This document shows, piece by piece, positions 38,375 to 47,013 of a stretch of 64,000 nucleotides of DNA. This stretch comes from Bradyrhizobium sp. PSBB068. Its GTDB lineage: Bacteria > Pseudomonadota > Alphaproteobacteria > Rhizobiales > Xanthobacteraceae. Position 1 is the first letter of the stretch; every line of letters starts with the position of its first letter. The position numbers were made by a program, and so were the translations under genes. The stretch covers positions 3,720,001 to 3,784,000 of the forward strand of contig CP069300.1 of NCBI GenBank assembly GCA_016839165.1. Direction: 5' to 3'. A model generated the notes under the pieces. It did not search any database. It was not told the DNA's origin and saw only the letters and a list, made by a program, of their open reading frames with translations.

Positions 38375-39001
38375 ATGACCTCGCAACTCTCTCCCGATTC
38401 CATCGACGTGCTGCTGTTCGATATCGGCCGCGTCGTGCTCGACATCGACTTTGACAAGGTGATGGCGTGCTGGGCGCAGCATGCCGGCTGCGCACCGGCC
38501 GAACTCGCCAGCCGCTTCGTCGTCGACGACAGCTTCAGGCATCACGAGATCGGCCGGATCGACGACGCCGCATTCTTCGCAAACCTGCGCCGGACGCTCG
38601 GTATCGACATCACCGACGCCCAGTTCCTCGAAGGCTGGAACACGATCTTCACCGGCGAGATGCCGGGCATCGCTCCCCTGCTCGCGGCCGCCGCCAAGCG
38701 AATGCCGCTCTATGCCTTCTCCAACACCAATCCGGCTCATGTCGCGCATTTCTCGGTCATCCATGCCGAGCTGCTCAGCCATTTCCGAACGGTCTTCCTG
38801 TCGTCGAGCATCGGCTTCCGCAAACCCGACGCCGAGGCCTACGATCATGTGGTAAAAGCCATCGGGGTGCCGGCGTCGCGGATCCTGTTCTTCGACGACC
38901 TGGCCGCCAATATCGAGGGTGCGCGGGCGCGCGGCCTCCGTGCCATCCACGTGACATCGACGGATGACGTGGCCGGGGCACTCACCGCACTTGGGATTTG
39001 A
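38375..39001 (+). CDS. HAD-superfamily phosphatase, YihX-like
   Basis: A 208-residue hydrolase. Motif I is LLFDIGRVVLDIDFDKV, with Asp nucleophile in FDIG, as in E. coli YihX (FDLGNVIVDID), which removes phosphate from glucose-1-phosphate. Motif II is YAFSNTNPAH, motif III Lys is in GFRKPDAEAYDHV, and motif IV is ILFFDDLAANIEGARARG. The pattern FRHHEIGRIDDAAFF also follows YihX. ATG 38375 is chosen since similarity begins there; the frame opens upstream. The last three codons and the TGA stop are formed by the first unit of a 16-base tandem repeat. Confidence 0.9.
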   Translation: MTSQLSPDSIDVLLFDIGRVVLDIDFDKVMACWAQHAGCAPAELASRFVVDDSFRHHEIGRIDDAAFFANLRRTLGIDITDAQFLEGWNTIFTGEMPGIAPLLAAAAKRMPLYAFSNTNPAHVAHFSVIHAELLSHFRTVFLSSSIGFRKPDAEAYDHVVKAIGVPASRILFFDDLAANIEGARARGLRAIHVTSTDDVAGALTALGI

Positions 39002-39096
39002 GGCGCTTGGGATTTGAGGCGCTTGGGATTTGAGGCGCTTGGGATTCGAAGCGCTTGGGATTCGAAGCGCTTGGGATTTGAACCTTGGGAATGAAG
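38985..39096. repeat. 16-bp tandem repeat between phosphatase and moeA
   Basis: Five full units of the 16-mer AGGCGCTTGGGATTTG (variants with AA for AG and TCG for TTG) run from 39001 to 39080. A diverged unit precedes them inside the phosphatase gene (38985-39000) and a partial one follows (39081-39096). The period is not a multiple of three, so the array is non-coding beyond the stop codon. It ends just before the moeA ribosome binding site GAAGGAG. Identity between adjacent units suggests recent slippage. Confidence 0.93.
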
Positions 39097-39107
39097 GAGT
39101 TCCGAGC

Positions 39108-40319
39108 ATGGCCCTGATGCCGGTTGCCGATGCCCTATCTGCCGTCCTCGCCGGCGCCGAGCCGCTGCCGCAGGAGATGGTCGCGCTCGATGCCGCCTAT
39201 CACCGCACCCTGGCGCGCGACCTCGCCGCGCTGCGCACCCAGCCGCCGCTGCCGATGTCGGCGATGGACGGCTACGCCGTCCGTGCAGCCGATGCGGCCA
39301 GTCTCTCGGCCCGGCTCAAGGTGATCGGCGAAGTTGCGGCCGGCCGGCCGTTCGAGCGGACGGTCGGAGCCGGCGAAGCGGTGCGGATCTTTACCGGCGG
39401 CGTCATCCCCGACGGCGCCGACGCCGTGATCATCCAGGAGGACACAAGGGTCGACGGCGACCACATCGCGATAACAGAGGCGGCTGCCACCGGACGGCAC
39501 ATCCGTGCCGCGGGCGTCGACTTCCGCGAGGGCGACGTGCTGCTCACCGCCGGCAGCCGGCTGTCGGATCGCGCCCTGTCGCTCGCCGCGGCCATGAACT
39601 ATCCGGAGCTCGCGGTCCACCGCCGCCCGAAGGTCGCGGTGCTGGCAACCGGCGACGAACTGGTGATGCCGGGCTCGAAGCCCGGTCCGGGCCAGATCGT
39701 CTACTCCAACGGCTATGCGCTGCGGGCGCTGGCGCGCGCCGAAGGCGCCGAGACCGTCGACCTCGGGGTTGCCGCCGACACGTTGGAGGCGACCACGGCC
39801 GGCATCCGCCGGGCGCGCGAGACTGAAGCCGACATCCTGATTACGACCGGCGGCGCCTCGGTCGGCGACCACGACCTGGTCAAGCAGTCGCTGGAGGCCG
39901 AGGGCGTCAGGATGGCGTTCTGGCGGATCGCGATGCGGCCCGGCAAGCCGATGATGCATGGCCGGTTAGGCGCGATGCGGGTGATCGGCCTGCCCGGCAA
40001 TCCGGTGTCATCCTATGTCTGCGCCTTCCTGTTCCTGGTGCCGTTGATTCGGGCGCTGAGCGGCCGGAAAACGATTCATCATGTCCGCACCACCGCCCTG
40101 CTCGGCCGCGACCTCGCCGCCAATGATCAGCGCGAGGACTATCTGCGCGCACGTCTCGAGGAGAACGATGACGGCACGCTGATCGCAACGCCTGTCATGC
40201 AGCAGGACTCGTCGCTGCTCGGGAATCTTGCTGCGGCGCGGGCACTTCTCGTGCGTCCGCCGTTTGCGCCTGCTGCCATCAAAGGCAGTGAATGCGAGAT
40301 CCTGACGCTGCCCGAGTGA
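39108..40319 (+). CDS. moeA: Molybdopterin molybdenumtransferase
   Basis: Inserts molybdate into adenylylated molybdopterin in the final step of cofactor synthesis. The 403-residue protein has LPMSAMDGYAVRAAD near residues 46-60, GEAVRIFTGGVIPDGADAVIIQED, and the MogA-like domain with VAVLATGDELV, IVYSNGYAL, LITTGGASVGDHDLVKQSLE and GLPGNPVSSYVC. AAGGAG lies 8 bases before the ATG at 39108. The upstream open frame runs across the tandem repeat and is not used. Confidence 0.95.
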   Translation: MALMPVADALSAVLAGAEPLPQEMVALDAAYHRTLARDLAALRTQPPLPMSAMDGYAVRAADAASLSARLKVIGEVAAGRPFERTVGAGEAVRIFTGGVIPDGADAVIIQEDTRVDGDHIAITEAAATGRHIRAAGVDFREGDVLLTAGSRLSDRALSLAAAMNYPELAVHRRPKVAVLATGDELVMPGSKPGPGQIVYSNGYALRALARAEGAETVDLGVAADTLEATTAGIRRARETEADILITTGGASVGDHDLVKQSLEAEGVRMAFWRIAMRPGKPMMHGRLGAMRVIGLPGNPVSSYVCAFLFLVPLIRALSGRKTIHHVRTTALLGRDLAANDQREDYLRARLEENDDGTLIATPVMQQDSSLLGNLAAARALLVRPPFAPAAIKGSECEILTLPE

Positions 40320-40382
40320 GGGCTTTCGCGGCCCGCTCGTTGTGCGTTGCCCGATACGTTCACCTGAAATTAAGTGGTTGCG

Positions 40383-40397
40383 GAACACATATCGAAC
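40383..40397 (-). promoter_or_regulatory. LexA (SOS) operator upstream of lexA
   Basis: GAACACATATCGAAC is the reverse complement of the alphaproteobacterial SOS box GTTC-N7-GTTC, an exact match. It lies 167 bases before the lexA start codon. A second, one-mismatch copy, GTTCATGATTTGTTT, is at 40409-40423 on the plus strand. Together they support autorepression of lexA, as known for this class. Confidence 0.85.
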
Positions 40398-40563
40398 ATA
40401 TAGTGTCCGTTCATGATTTGTTTCGAGTACTGGTGTCTACAATCGGGAGGCCGCGAGGGAGTGCTTGCAATGAGCACCGTGCTTCGGAGGTCAGGCCCGG
40501 CGTGCAGGCCCCACTGAAGAGTCTCGGAATCGAACGACGCTATCAACCGGGGGAATACTCGAG

Positions 40564-41268
40564 ATGCTCACGCGCAAACAGTACGAACTTCTGCGTTTCA
40601 TCAATGAACGTCTGAAAGAGGCCGGCGTGCCGCCCTCCTTCGACGAGATGAAGGATGCGCTCGACCTGCGCTCGAAGTCCGGTATCCACCGCCTGATCAC
40701 TGCGCTGGAGGAGCGCGGCTTCATCCGCCGCTTGCCCAACCGCGCCCGCGCCATCGAAGTCATCAAATTGCCCGAGCTGTCGGCCGGCGGCGGCAATGGC
40801 CGCCGCGGCTTCACCCCGAGCGTGATCGAAGGCACCCTCGGCAAGCGCACCAGCACGCCGCCGATCGCCGAGGACGACGGCAACCGGCCGGTCGCCGTGC
40901 CCGTGATGGGCCGGATCGCCGCCGGTACGCCGATCGAGGCGCTGCAGACCCGTAGCCACACCATCAGCGTGCCGCCCGACATGCTCGGCGCCGGCGAACA
41001 CTATGCGCTGGAAGTGCGCGGCGATTCGATGGTCGATGCCGGTATCCTCGACGGCGACATGGCGCTGATCCAGCGCAACGACGTCGCCAACACCGGCGAT
41101 ATCGTGGTGGCGCTGATCGACGAGGAGGAAGCCACCCTGAAGCGCTTCCGCCGCCGCGGAGCGTCGATCGCGCTGGAGCCGGCCAACACGGCCTATGAAG
41201 TGCGCATCCTGCCGCCGAACCGGGTCCGCATCCAGGGCAAGCTGATCGGCCTCTACCGCAAGTACTGA
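40564..41268 (+). CDS. lexA: LexA repressor
   Basis: SOS repressor that cleaves itself when RecA filaments form. The 234-residue protein has an N-terminal winged helix (1-65; [23 protein letters not shown]), a linker, the Ala120-Gly121 cleavage bond in GRIAAGTP, catalytic Ser155 in [10 protein letters not shown] and Lys193 in ATLKRF. Length matches the longer alphaproteobacterial LexA. GGGGGA precedes the ATG at 40564. The 244-base upstream gap contains the SOS operator and a possible 15-codon reading frame in the leader. Confidence 0.97.
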   Translation: MLTRKQYELLRFINERLKEAGVPPSFDEMKDALDLRSKSGIHRLITALEERGFIRRLPNRARAIEVIKLPELSAGGGNGRRGFTPSVIEGTLGKRTSTPPIAEDDGNRPVAVPVMGRIAAGTPIEALQTRSHTISVPPDMLGAGEHYALEVRGDSMVDAGILDGDMALIQRNDVANTGDIVVALIDEEEATLKRFRRRGASIALEPANTAYEVRILPPNRVRIQGKLIGLYRKY

Positions 41269-41532
41269 ATGCAAATACTTGCGGCGGCGAGGAACGAGCG
41301 GCACATCGGACCGTTCCTTGAAAGATAGCGTCACGCGCGGCTTCTCGTGCAGGCTGGCTGATGCGCTCCGATACCTCTCACGCAGCGTCGCGTGTTTGTG
41401 ATCGGCGCGTTCGCGGAGCAGTCGTACAATCGCCCAGAAACGAGCAGACACTCGTTCGCTATCGTCCACTCTGGTAGAGGCCCTATGCCTCATGGAGAGG
41501 CACGGGTCGCTACCTCAATGAGGAGCCATCCG

Positions 41533-41961
41533 ATGTGTGACTACAGTCTGCACGCCGTGGCATCGCGCCCCGCCATTGTCGGAGAGACGCTGATCACGAC
41601 GACTTTCCGCGGCACCTCGACCCGCGGCTTTGCTTCGGAGAACGATCCCACTGTCGCGGTCTGCATGCTGCCGGGCACCGAGCTCGCTTTCGCCGAGAAC
41701 GTTCGCTACGACAGCCGCTGGATCTGGACCAAGACGATGAACTTCCGCGTCGGCGTGTTCAACGAAGTCGAGCCCGACGTGCCGGATCGCCATCACGACG
41801 CGGTCGAATTCCCCGACGGCAGCCACGTGCTGGTGACTCAGCTTGTCGAGGGACAGCGCGTCAGTGTGCTACAATTGCCGGCATTGCATCCGCAGATCGA
41901 ACAGAAGCCGAAGGTTGTGGAGCGGCGGCCCTCCGCATTCGCGTCGCTGTTTTTGGGTTGA
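41533..41961 (+). CDS. Conserved hypothetical protein (142 aa)
   Basis: No named family recognised, though the opening MCDYSLHAVASRPAIVGETLITT followed by GFASENDPTVAVCMLPGTELAF resembles a protein type I recall from Bradyrhizobium and relatives. No signal peptide or membrane helix; beta-rich, with a HHDAVEFPDG stretch and a region VEGQRVSVLQLP. The ATG at 41533 has AGGAG 7 bases upstream; the frame is open much further up (to 41392) and an ATG at 41518 lies in the binding site itself. A hairpin follows the gene. Confidence 0.75.
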   Translation: MCDYSLHAVASRPAIVGETLITTTFRGTSTRGFASENDPTVAVCMLPGTELAFAENVRYDSRWIWTKTMNFRVGVFNEVEPDVPDRHHDAVEFPDGSHVLVTQLVEGQRVSVLQLPALHPQIEQKPKVVERRPSAFASLFLG

Positions 41962-42017
41962 ACGCATCGTCGCCGCGGAAGGATCCATTCGGCGGCAGAT
42001 GACCTAAGCGATTTCGA

Positions 42018-42046
42018 GCGCCCCCGGACGTCGGGTTCCGGGGCGC
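42018..42046 (+). terminator. Hairpin downstream of the 142-aa hypothetical gene
   Basis: GCGCCCCCGGA pairs with TCCGGGGCGC with one bulged C and an 8-base loop, 57 bases past the stop codon. The following bases (GTAGGGCGATTTGTG) have only a weak T run. Probable but not textbook transcription terminator. Confidence 0.45.
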
Positions 42047-42125
42047 GTAGGGCGATTTGTGTCGACGGACGGCATTTGCGTCGGCGGACGGGTTGGCGCA
42101 TCATCGTGCACGGAGGACGTGCGCG

Positions 42126-42353
42126 GTGGTCGATAAGGTCACTTGGCAAAAGGCTGGACGCGTCACGGAACCGGGCCGCTACATGTTCCGGTTCGGTTGG
42201 CTGACGGTCACGGCTGACGACCTGAAGGTCTGGGAGCAGTTTCCCGAGGCGGTGTTTACCCTCGTCAAGAAGCCCGATGGCGGCCCCGACTCCGACGAGT
42301 ACCACCTCGGCCTGTTCGAGCTGCCCTCCGGCACGTCGCCCGGTCCGGGCTAA
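42126..42353 (+). CDS. Conserved hypothetical protein (75 aa)
   Basis: A 75-residue protein starting at GTG 42126 with GGAGG nine bases upstream. The sequence is compact and aromatic: KVTWQKAGRVTEPGRYMFRFGWLTVTADDL followed by WEQFPEAVFTLV and a Gly/Pro-rich acidic tail. It looks like a small beta-rich domain. No family name known to me. Its TAA stop overlaps the comEC stop codon on the other strand by three bases. Confidence 0.7.
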   Translation: MVDKVTWQKAGRVTEPGRYMFRFGWLTVTADDLKVWEQFPEAVFTLVKKPDGGPDSDEYHLGLFELPSGTSPGPG

Positions 42354-44635
42354 TCCTCGCCCTGCACGTCCACCTCGGACGGCGTCGCGTCGACGGCCGG
42401 CCGTGGCGCCGCAGCGGGCACGCGCAATATGGGCTCGCTTTCACCGTCGCCGGGAACCGCCGGCGACCACGGCCGGTCGATCCCGCCCGGCCTGACCGCC
42501 TCGATGGCGTAGCCGTCCCTGATCCGCCGCAGCATCAGGGCGCCGTGACGCCGCAGCCGCTCGGTGTCGATCACGGAAGCGGAGCAGTCCCGCGGGGCCG
42601 GCCGCGTGGCCACGATCAGCGCGGCACGCTCGCAATCGTCGGCCAATGCCTCCGGCCGGGTCGCCAGCGCGACGAAGGCACCGCCGGTCCCTTGCGTCAC
42701 GCAGCCGCTGGGATCGCAGGAGACGCCCTCGCCGAGCGACGGATCGGTGGCGGCCCTCGCATCGGCATCCGCCGCCAGCCACTCCTTCACGAGGAAAGCG
42801 TCCTTGGCGCTGTGCATCAGATGCAGCCGCCCGTCGCCGCCCCGCACCGCGACGTTGCGGCCATCGGCGGAAACCAGCACGTCCGGCTGCGGCACCCGCA
42901 CCGCCCAGACCGACGCCACCACCAGCAACACCGCGCCGGACCAACGCAGTGGCGTGCGCAGCAGCCCGAGCAGGATCAGACCGGCGCTCGCCGCGATCAT
43001 CGGCCCGACGCCGAAAGCCGCCATCCGGCCGACGGCGCCTGGGAGCGCCGCGACCCATTGCGTCACCAGGATCATCCAGTCGATGCCGAACCCCATGATC
43101 GCCCAGAATACGCCGTCGAAGCCGAACGGCATCGCGAGGAGCCCGAGCAGACCCGCCGGCATCACGACGGCCGACACCACCGGCATCGCCGCAAGGTTCG
43201 CGAGCAGACCGTAGGGCGTGACGCGATGGAAGTGGAACGCGGCGTAGGGCGTCGTCGCGAGCCCCGCCACCAGCGAGGCCAGCGTGAGCACCATGAGCTC
43301 ACGCCCGCCCCACAGCGCAAGGCGCGCGGTGACCGAATGGTCGGGCGATGCCAAGAGGTTCGGCAGCCCGATCTGCACCAGCGCCACCAGCCCCAGCGTC
43401 GCGGCAAACGACATCTGGAAGCTCGGATGCACCAGCGCCTCCGGCGCGATCGCGAGCACGATCAGCGCCGCCACCGCCAGCGTTCGGAAGGTGATGGCGC
43501 GGCGGTCGACGATCACCGCGATCAGCACCACGGCCGTCATGAAGAACGACCGCTGGGTCGCGACCTCCGCGCCCGACAGCAGCAGATAGAACGCCGCGGC
43601 AACGAGCGCGGCCGCCGCCGCCCACTTCTTGATCGGATGTCCCGCCGTCAGCGCCGGAAACAGCGCCAGCAACGCGCGGATCGTGAAGAACACGACGCCG
43701 GCGACGACAGCCATGTGGTAGCCGGAGATCGACAGCACATGGCCGAGCCCCGAAATGAACATCGCGTCGTTGACCGGCGTCGTGATCGCATCGCGGCGGC
43801 CGGTGAGCAGCGCGGTGGCGATCGCACGCTGATCGCCATCGAGCGTAGTGCGGATGCGGGCATCGATGGCGTCACGCAGGCCCTGCATGATCGCAGCATA
43901 GCGCAGCGCGAAGCCACCGGCCGCCGGCGGCTCCGAGGTCTTGATCGCGCCCATCACGAAGCCGGAGGCACCGATACCCTGGAAATACAGGTCGCGGCCG
44001 AAATCATAGGAACCCGGGCGCTGGGGCCCGAGCGGCGGCATCAGCCGCGCCTTCAATTCGACGAAACTGCCGACCTCGGGCGCGGTGCCTTTCTTCACCG
44101 AAAGCCTGACACGCTCCAACTTCGTGTTGTCGCGCGGGCTCTCCATCGAGACCACGCGCAGCACGAAACGGTCGGTCTTCTCGCGGATGTCGCGCGTCTC
44201 GACGAAGCCGGTCAGCGCCACCGAGAACATCGGCCGCGCCAGCACGCCATGGGCGATCCGCGCCGTCTTCCATGTCGCGGTCGCAAAGCCTGCCGCGACC
44301 GCAGCCAGCATCACGATGGCGGGGAAGATCCTGTGCCGTCGCAGCAGAACGGCTACCAGGCAGAGCGCAATTGCGACGATCACCGAAACCGACAGCACCG
44401 GCTCGTGCTCTGCCGCGAAATAGAACGCAATACCGGTCCCGAACGCCACCGGCACCCACGGCAACAAGCGACCGGCGCCGGTCTCCGCCCGCGCCCATTG
44501 CCGCAGCGTCTCGACGAAGGGCCGCCAGCTGCTGGCGGACACCGGCAGATAACCGCCGGCCGGGACAGCGGCGCGCGGCGGCCACGTGCCCGCGTAGCCG
44601 CGTTTGCCGCCCGGGGTCGTACCCTGCTCCGCCAT
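42350..44635 (-). CDS. comEC: ComEC/Rec2 family DNA-uptake channel protein
   Basis: A 761-residue polytopic inner-membrane protein. Hydrophobic helices start near residue 55; a soluble DUF4131/OB-like region is at about 120-210 (VALTGFVETRDIREKTDRFVLRV); the competence domain begins around residue 290 with ISGLGHVLSISGYHMAVVAG, the family signature. The C-terminal 150 residues fall where a metallo-beta-lactamase-like domain sits in Bacillus ComEC, but no HxHxDH motif is seen. The family imports single-stranded DNA during transformation. No other competence gene is nearby. Confidence 0.9.
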   Translation of the reverse strand: MAEQGTTPGGKRGYAGTWPPRAAVPAGGYLPVSASSWRPFVETLRQWARAETGAGRLLPWVPVAFGTGIAFYFAAEHEPVLSVSVIVAIALCLVAVLLRRHRIFPAIVMLAAVAAGFATATWKTARIAHGVLARPMFSVALTGFVETRDIREKTDRFVLRVVSMESPRDNTKLERVRLSVKKGTAPEVGSFVELKARLMPPLGPQRPGSYDFGRDLYFQGIGASGFVMGAIKTSEPPAAGGFALRYAAIMQGLRDAIDARIRTTLDGDQRAIATALLTGRRDAITTPVNDAMFISGLGHVLSISGYHMAVVAGVVFFTIRALLALFPALTAGHPIKKWAAAAALVAAAFYLLLSGAEVATQRSFFMTAVVLIAVIVDRRAITFRTLAVAALIVLAIAPEALVHPSFQMSFAATLGLVALVQIGLPNLLASPDHSVTARLALWGGRELMVLTLASLVAGLATTPYAAFHFHRVTPYGLLANLAAMPVVSAVVMPAGLLGLLAMPFGFDGVFWAIMGFGIDWMILVTQWVAALPGAVGRMAAFGVGPMIAASAGLILLGLLRTPLRWSGAVLLVVASVWAVRVPQPDVLVSADGRNVAVRGGDGRLHLMHSAKDAFLVKEWLAADADARAATDPSLGEGVSCDPSGCVTQGTGGAFVALATRPEALADDCERAALIVATRPAPRDCSASVIDTERLRRHGALMLRRIRDGYAIEAVRPGGIDRPWSPAVPGDGESEPILRVPAAAPRPAVDATPSEVDVQGED

Positions 44636-44760
44636 TCCGCTTGCGATCCCTGCCGGTCGACAGGCTAGCGGATGCCGCAGTCACCCGACTACGGGAACGA
44701 AACCGCAACGCGCAACCGAAGGCTGTGAACCGGCACGGACCGCTGGGCTCTGCTGAGCGC

Positions 44761-45144
44761 CTAGATCAGCGACGCCTGCGACGAGACATGATGGCAGGCG
44801 ATCTTCCAGTCGCCGTCCTCGCGCGCGATCACCCAGGTGATCTTGACGGCGAGCGACGGCGCATCGCCGTCGAGGAAAAACGAAGCGATCCCCGCCATGT
44901 TTACGAGATCGGCGTTCACGCGCTCCGCCGCCACATCGCTGAACTGAACGCGTGGCGCGCTCCAGCGTGGCAAGCCGTCAAAATAAGCTTTGACGCCGTC
45001 GCGGCCGCGATAGAGCGTCGGGTTCGAGCCGAAGAAGAACGCGCTCTTCGAATAAAGCGCGGCAAGCGCCTCCGCATCGAGCTTGCCAAAACCCGCCGAC
45101 CAGTTCGTGATGACGGCGGAGGCGATCTCGTTGGCTTCACTCAT
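44761..45144 (-). CDS. SnoaL-like / DUF4440 (SgcJ/EcaC) family protein
   Basis: A 127-residue NTF2-fold protein. ASAVITNWSAGFGKLDAEALAALYS at the start, FFGSNPTLYRGRDGVKAYF in the middle, and WVIAREDGDWKIACHHVS at the end are typical of the SgcJ/EcaC subgroup. Catalytic role is unclear in most members. It lies 35 bases downstream of glnS in the same direction and may be its operon partner. Confidence 0.87.
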   Translation of the reverse strand: MSEANEIASAVITNWSAGFGKLDAEALAALYSKSAFFFGSNPTLYRGRDGVKAYFDGLPRWSAPRVQFSDVAAERVNADLVNMAGIASFFLDGDAPSLAVKITWVIAREDGDWKIACHHVSSQASLI

Positions 45145-45179
45145 CGATCCCCTCCGTCTGCTGTCCGCGCCGGACCGTC

Positions 45180-46859
45180 CTAGCTCTTGCCGCCGACTTC
45201 CTTGGCGAAGGTGTCGCGCAGGCCGATGGTGCGGTTGAATACGAGCTTGTCCTGCGTCGAATCTGCATCGCGCACGAAATAGCCCTGCCGCTCAAACTGC
45301 ATCGGATCGGGCGAATTGCCCTCGGCGATCGCCGGCTCGACCCGGGCATCGCTGAGCACTTCCAGCGACTGCGGGTTGAGGTCGGCAGCGAAATCGGCGG
45401 CGTTCGGGCTCGGGTTTGCGAACAGCTGATTGTAGATCCGGATCTCGGCCGGCTTCGATTGTGCTGCCGGCAGCCAGTGCATCGTCGCCTTCACCTTGCG
45501 GCCGTCGGGCGCGTTGCCGCCCTTGGTCAGGGGATCGTAGGTCGCGCGCAGCTCCATGATCTCGCCGGCGGCGTCCTTGATCACGCCGGTGCACTTGATG
45601 AAGTAGGCATAGCGCAGCCGCACCTCGTTGCCGGGCGAGAGGCGGAAGAACTTCTTCGGCGGGTTCTCCATGAAGTCGTCGCGTTCGATATAGAGCTCGC
45701 GGCCGAAGGAGACCTTGCGGGTGCCGGCATCCGGATTGTCGGGATGGTTGATCGCCTCGATCTCCTCGACCTGGCCTTCCGGATAGTTCTCGATCACGAC
45801 CTTGAGCGGCCGCAGCACCGCCATGCGGCGCAGCGCCGTGCGGTTCAGCTCCTCGCGGATGCAAAATTCCAGCATGCCGACATCGACCACGCTGTTGGCC
45901 TTGGCGACGCCGATACGCTTGATGAACTCGCGCACCGCGGCCGGCGGCACGCCGCGCCGCTTGAGACCGGCGACGGTCGGCATCCTCGGATCGTCCCAGC
46001 CCGAGACGTGGCCGTCACGGACCAGCTGGGTCAGCACGCGCTTGGACAGCAGCGTGTAGGTCAGGTTCAGCCGCGCAAACTCGTACTGGCGCGGCTTCGA
46101 CGGCACCGGCAGCTTGTCGAGCAGCCACTCATAGAGTGGACGGTGATCCTCGAACTCCAGCGTGCAGATCGAATGGGTGATGCCCTCGATCGCGTCCGAC
46201 TGGCCATGCGCGTAGTCGTAGCTCGGGTAGATCGACCATTTGTCGCCTGTGCGCGGATGGTGGGCGTGCAGGATGCGGTAGAGCACGGGGTCGCGCAGGT
46301 TGATGTTGCCGGCCGCCATGTCGATCTTGGCGCGCAGCACGCGGGTGCCGTTCGGAAACTCGCCGGCCTTCATGCGGCGGAACAGGTCGAGATTCTCCTC
46401 CACCGAACGGTCGCGGAACGGCGAGTTCTTGCCGGGCTCGGTCAGCGTGCCGCGGGAGGTGCGGATCTCCTCCTGCGACTGGTCGTCGACATAGGCATAA
46501 CCCGCCTTGATCAAGCCCTCGGCCCAATCGTACAGACGCTCGAAATAGTCGGACGCATAGAAGAGGTTTTTGCCCCAATCGTAGCCGAGCCAATGGACGT
46601 CGGCCTGGATCGAGTCGATGTATTCCTGCTCCTCCTTGGTCGGATTGGTGTCGTCGAAGCGCAAATTGCACTGGCCGCCGAACTCCTGCGCGATGCCGAA
46701 ATTCAGCGCGATCGACTTGGCGTGGCCGATATGCAGGTAGCCGTTCGGCTCCGGCGGAAAGCGGGTCACGATCCGGTTGTGCTTGTGGGAGGAAAGATCG
46801 GCCTGGACGATGTCGCGGATGAAGTCGCGCCCTGCCTCTGCCGTCGTGTCAGTCGTCAT
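45180..46859 (-). CDS. glnS: Glutaminyl-tRNA synthetase
   Basis: Charges tRNA-Gln directly. The 559-residue class I enzyme has [15 protein letters not shown] with HIGH at 43-46, [26 protein letters not shown], and LLSKRVL near residue 273 as the KMSKS-like loop, then the C-terminal beta-barrel anticodon-binding region. Length matches E. coli GlnRS (554) with no YqeY extension. The ATG at 46859 is preferred to the TTG one codon upstream. It is divergent from gltX, 154 bases apart. GlnRS is not universal in alphaproteobacteria, many of which use GatCAB instead. Confidence 0.96.
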   Translation of the reverse strand: MTTDTTAEAGRDFIRDIVQADLSSHKHNRIVTRFPPEPNGYLHIGHAKSIALNFGIAQEFGGQCNLRFDDTNPTKEEQEYIDSIQADVHWLGYDWGKNLFYASDYFERLYDWAEGLIKAGYAYVDDQSQEEIRTSRGTLTEPGKNSPFRDRSVEENLDLFRRMKAGEFPNGTRVLRAKIDMAAGNINLRDPVLYRILHAHHPRTGDKWSIYPSYDYAHGQSDAIEGITHSICTLEFEDHRPLYEWLLDKLPVPSKPRQYEFARLNLTYTLLSKRVLTQLVRDGHVSGWDDPRMPTVAGLKRRGVPPAAVREFIKRIGVAKANSVVDVGMLEFCIREELNRTALRRMAVLRPLKVVIENYPEGQVEEIEAINHPDNPDAGTRKVSFGRELYIERDDFMENPPKKFFRLSPGNEVRLRYAYFIKCTGVIKDAAGEIMELRATYDPLTKGGNAPDGRKVKATMHWLPAAQSKPAEIRIYNQLFANPSPNAADFAADLNPQSLEVLSDARVEPAIAEGNSPDPMQFERQGYFVRDADSTQDKLVFNRTIGLRDTFAKEVGGKS

Positions 46860-47013
46860 CAAAGGGTTCCCTGGAGGAGTCTGGCTGATCTTCTGCCAAA
46901 TTCGGGCCGCCGGGCCAAGCCCGGTTTGCCCGCCAAAATGCCCGCTCGAGCCTTTAGTTATGTTCGGTTCCTGCTATACACCACCGCCGTTCACACATAC
47001 GCCCTGCACCATC

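Noticed and set aside
42545..44668. 707-codon plus-strand frame opposite comEC
   Set aside because: Composition is Arg/His/Gln-rich nonsense typical of an antisense frame; comEC on the other strand has clear membrane helices and signature.
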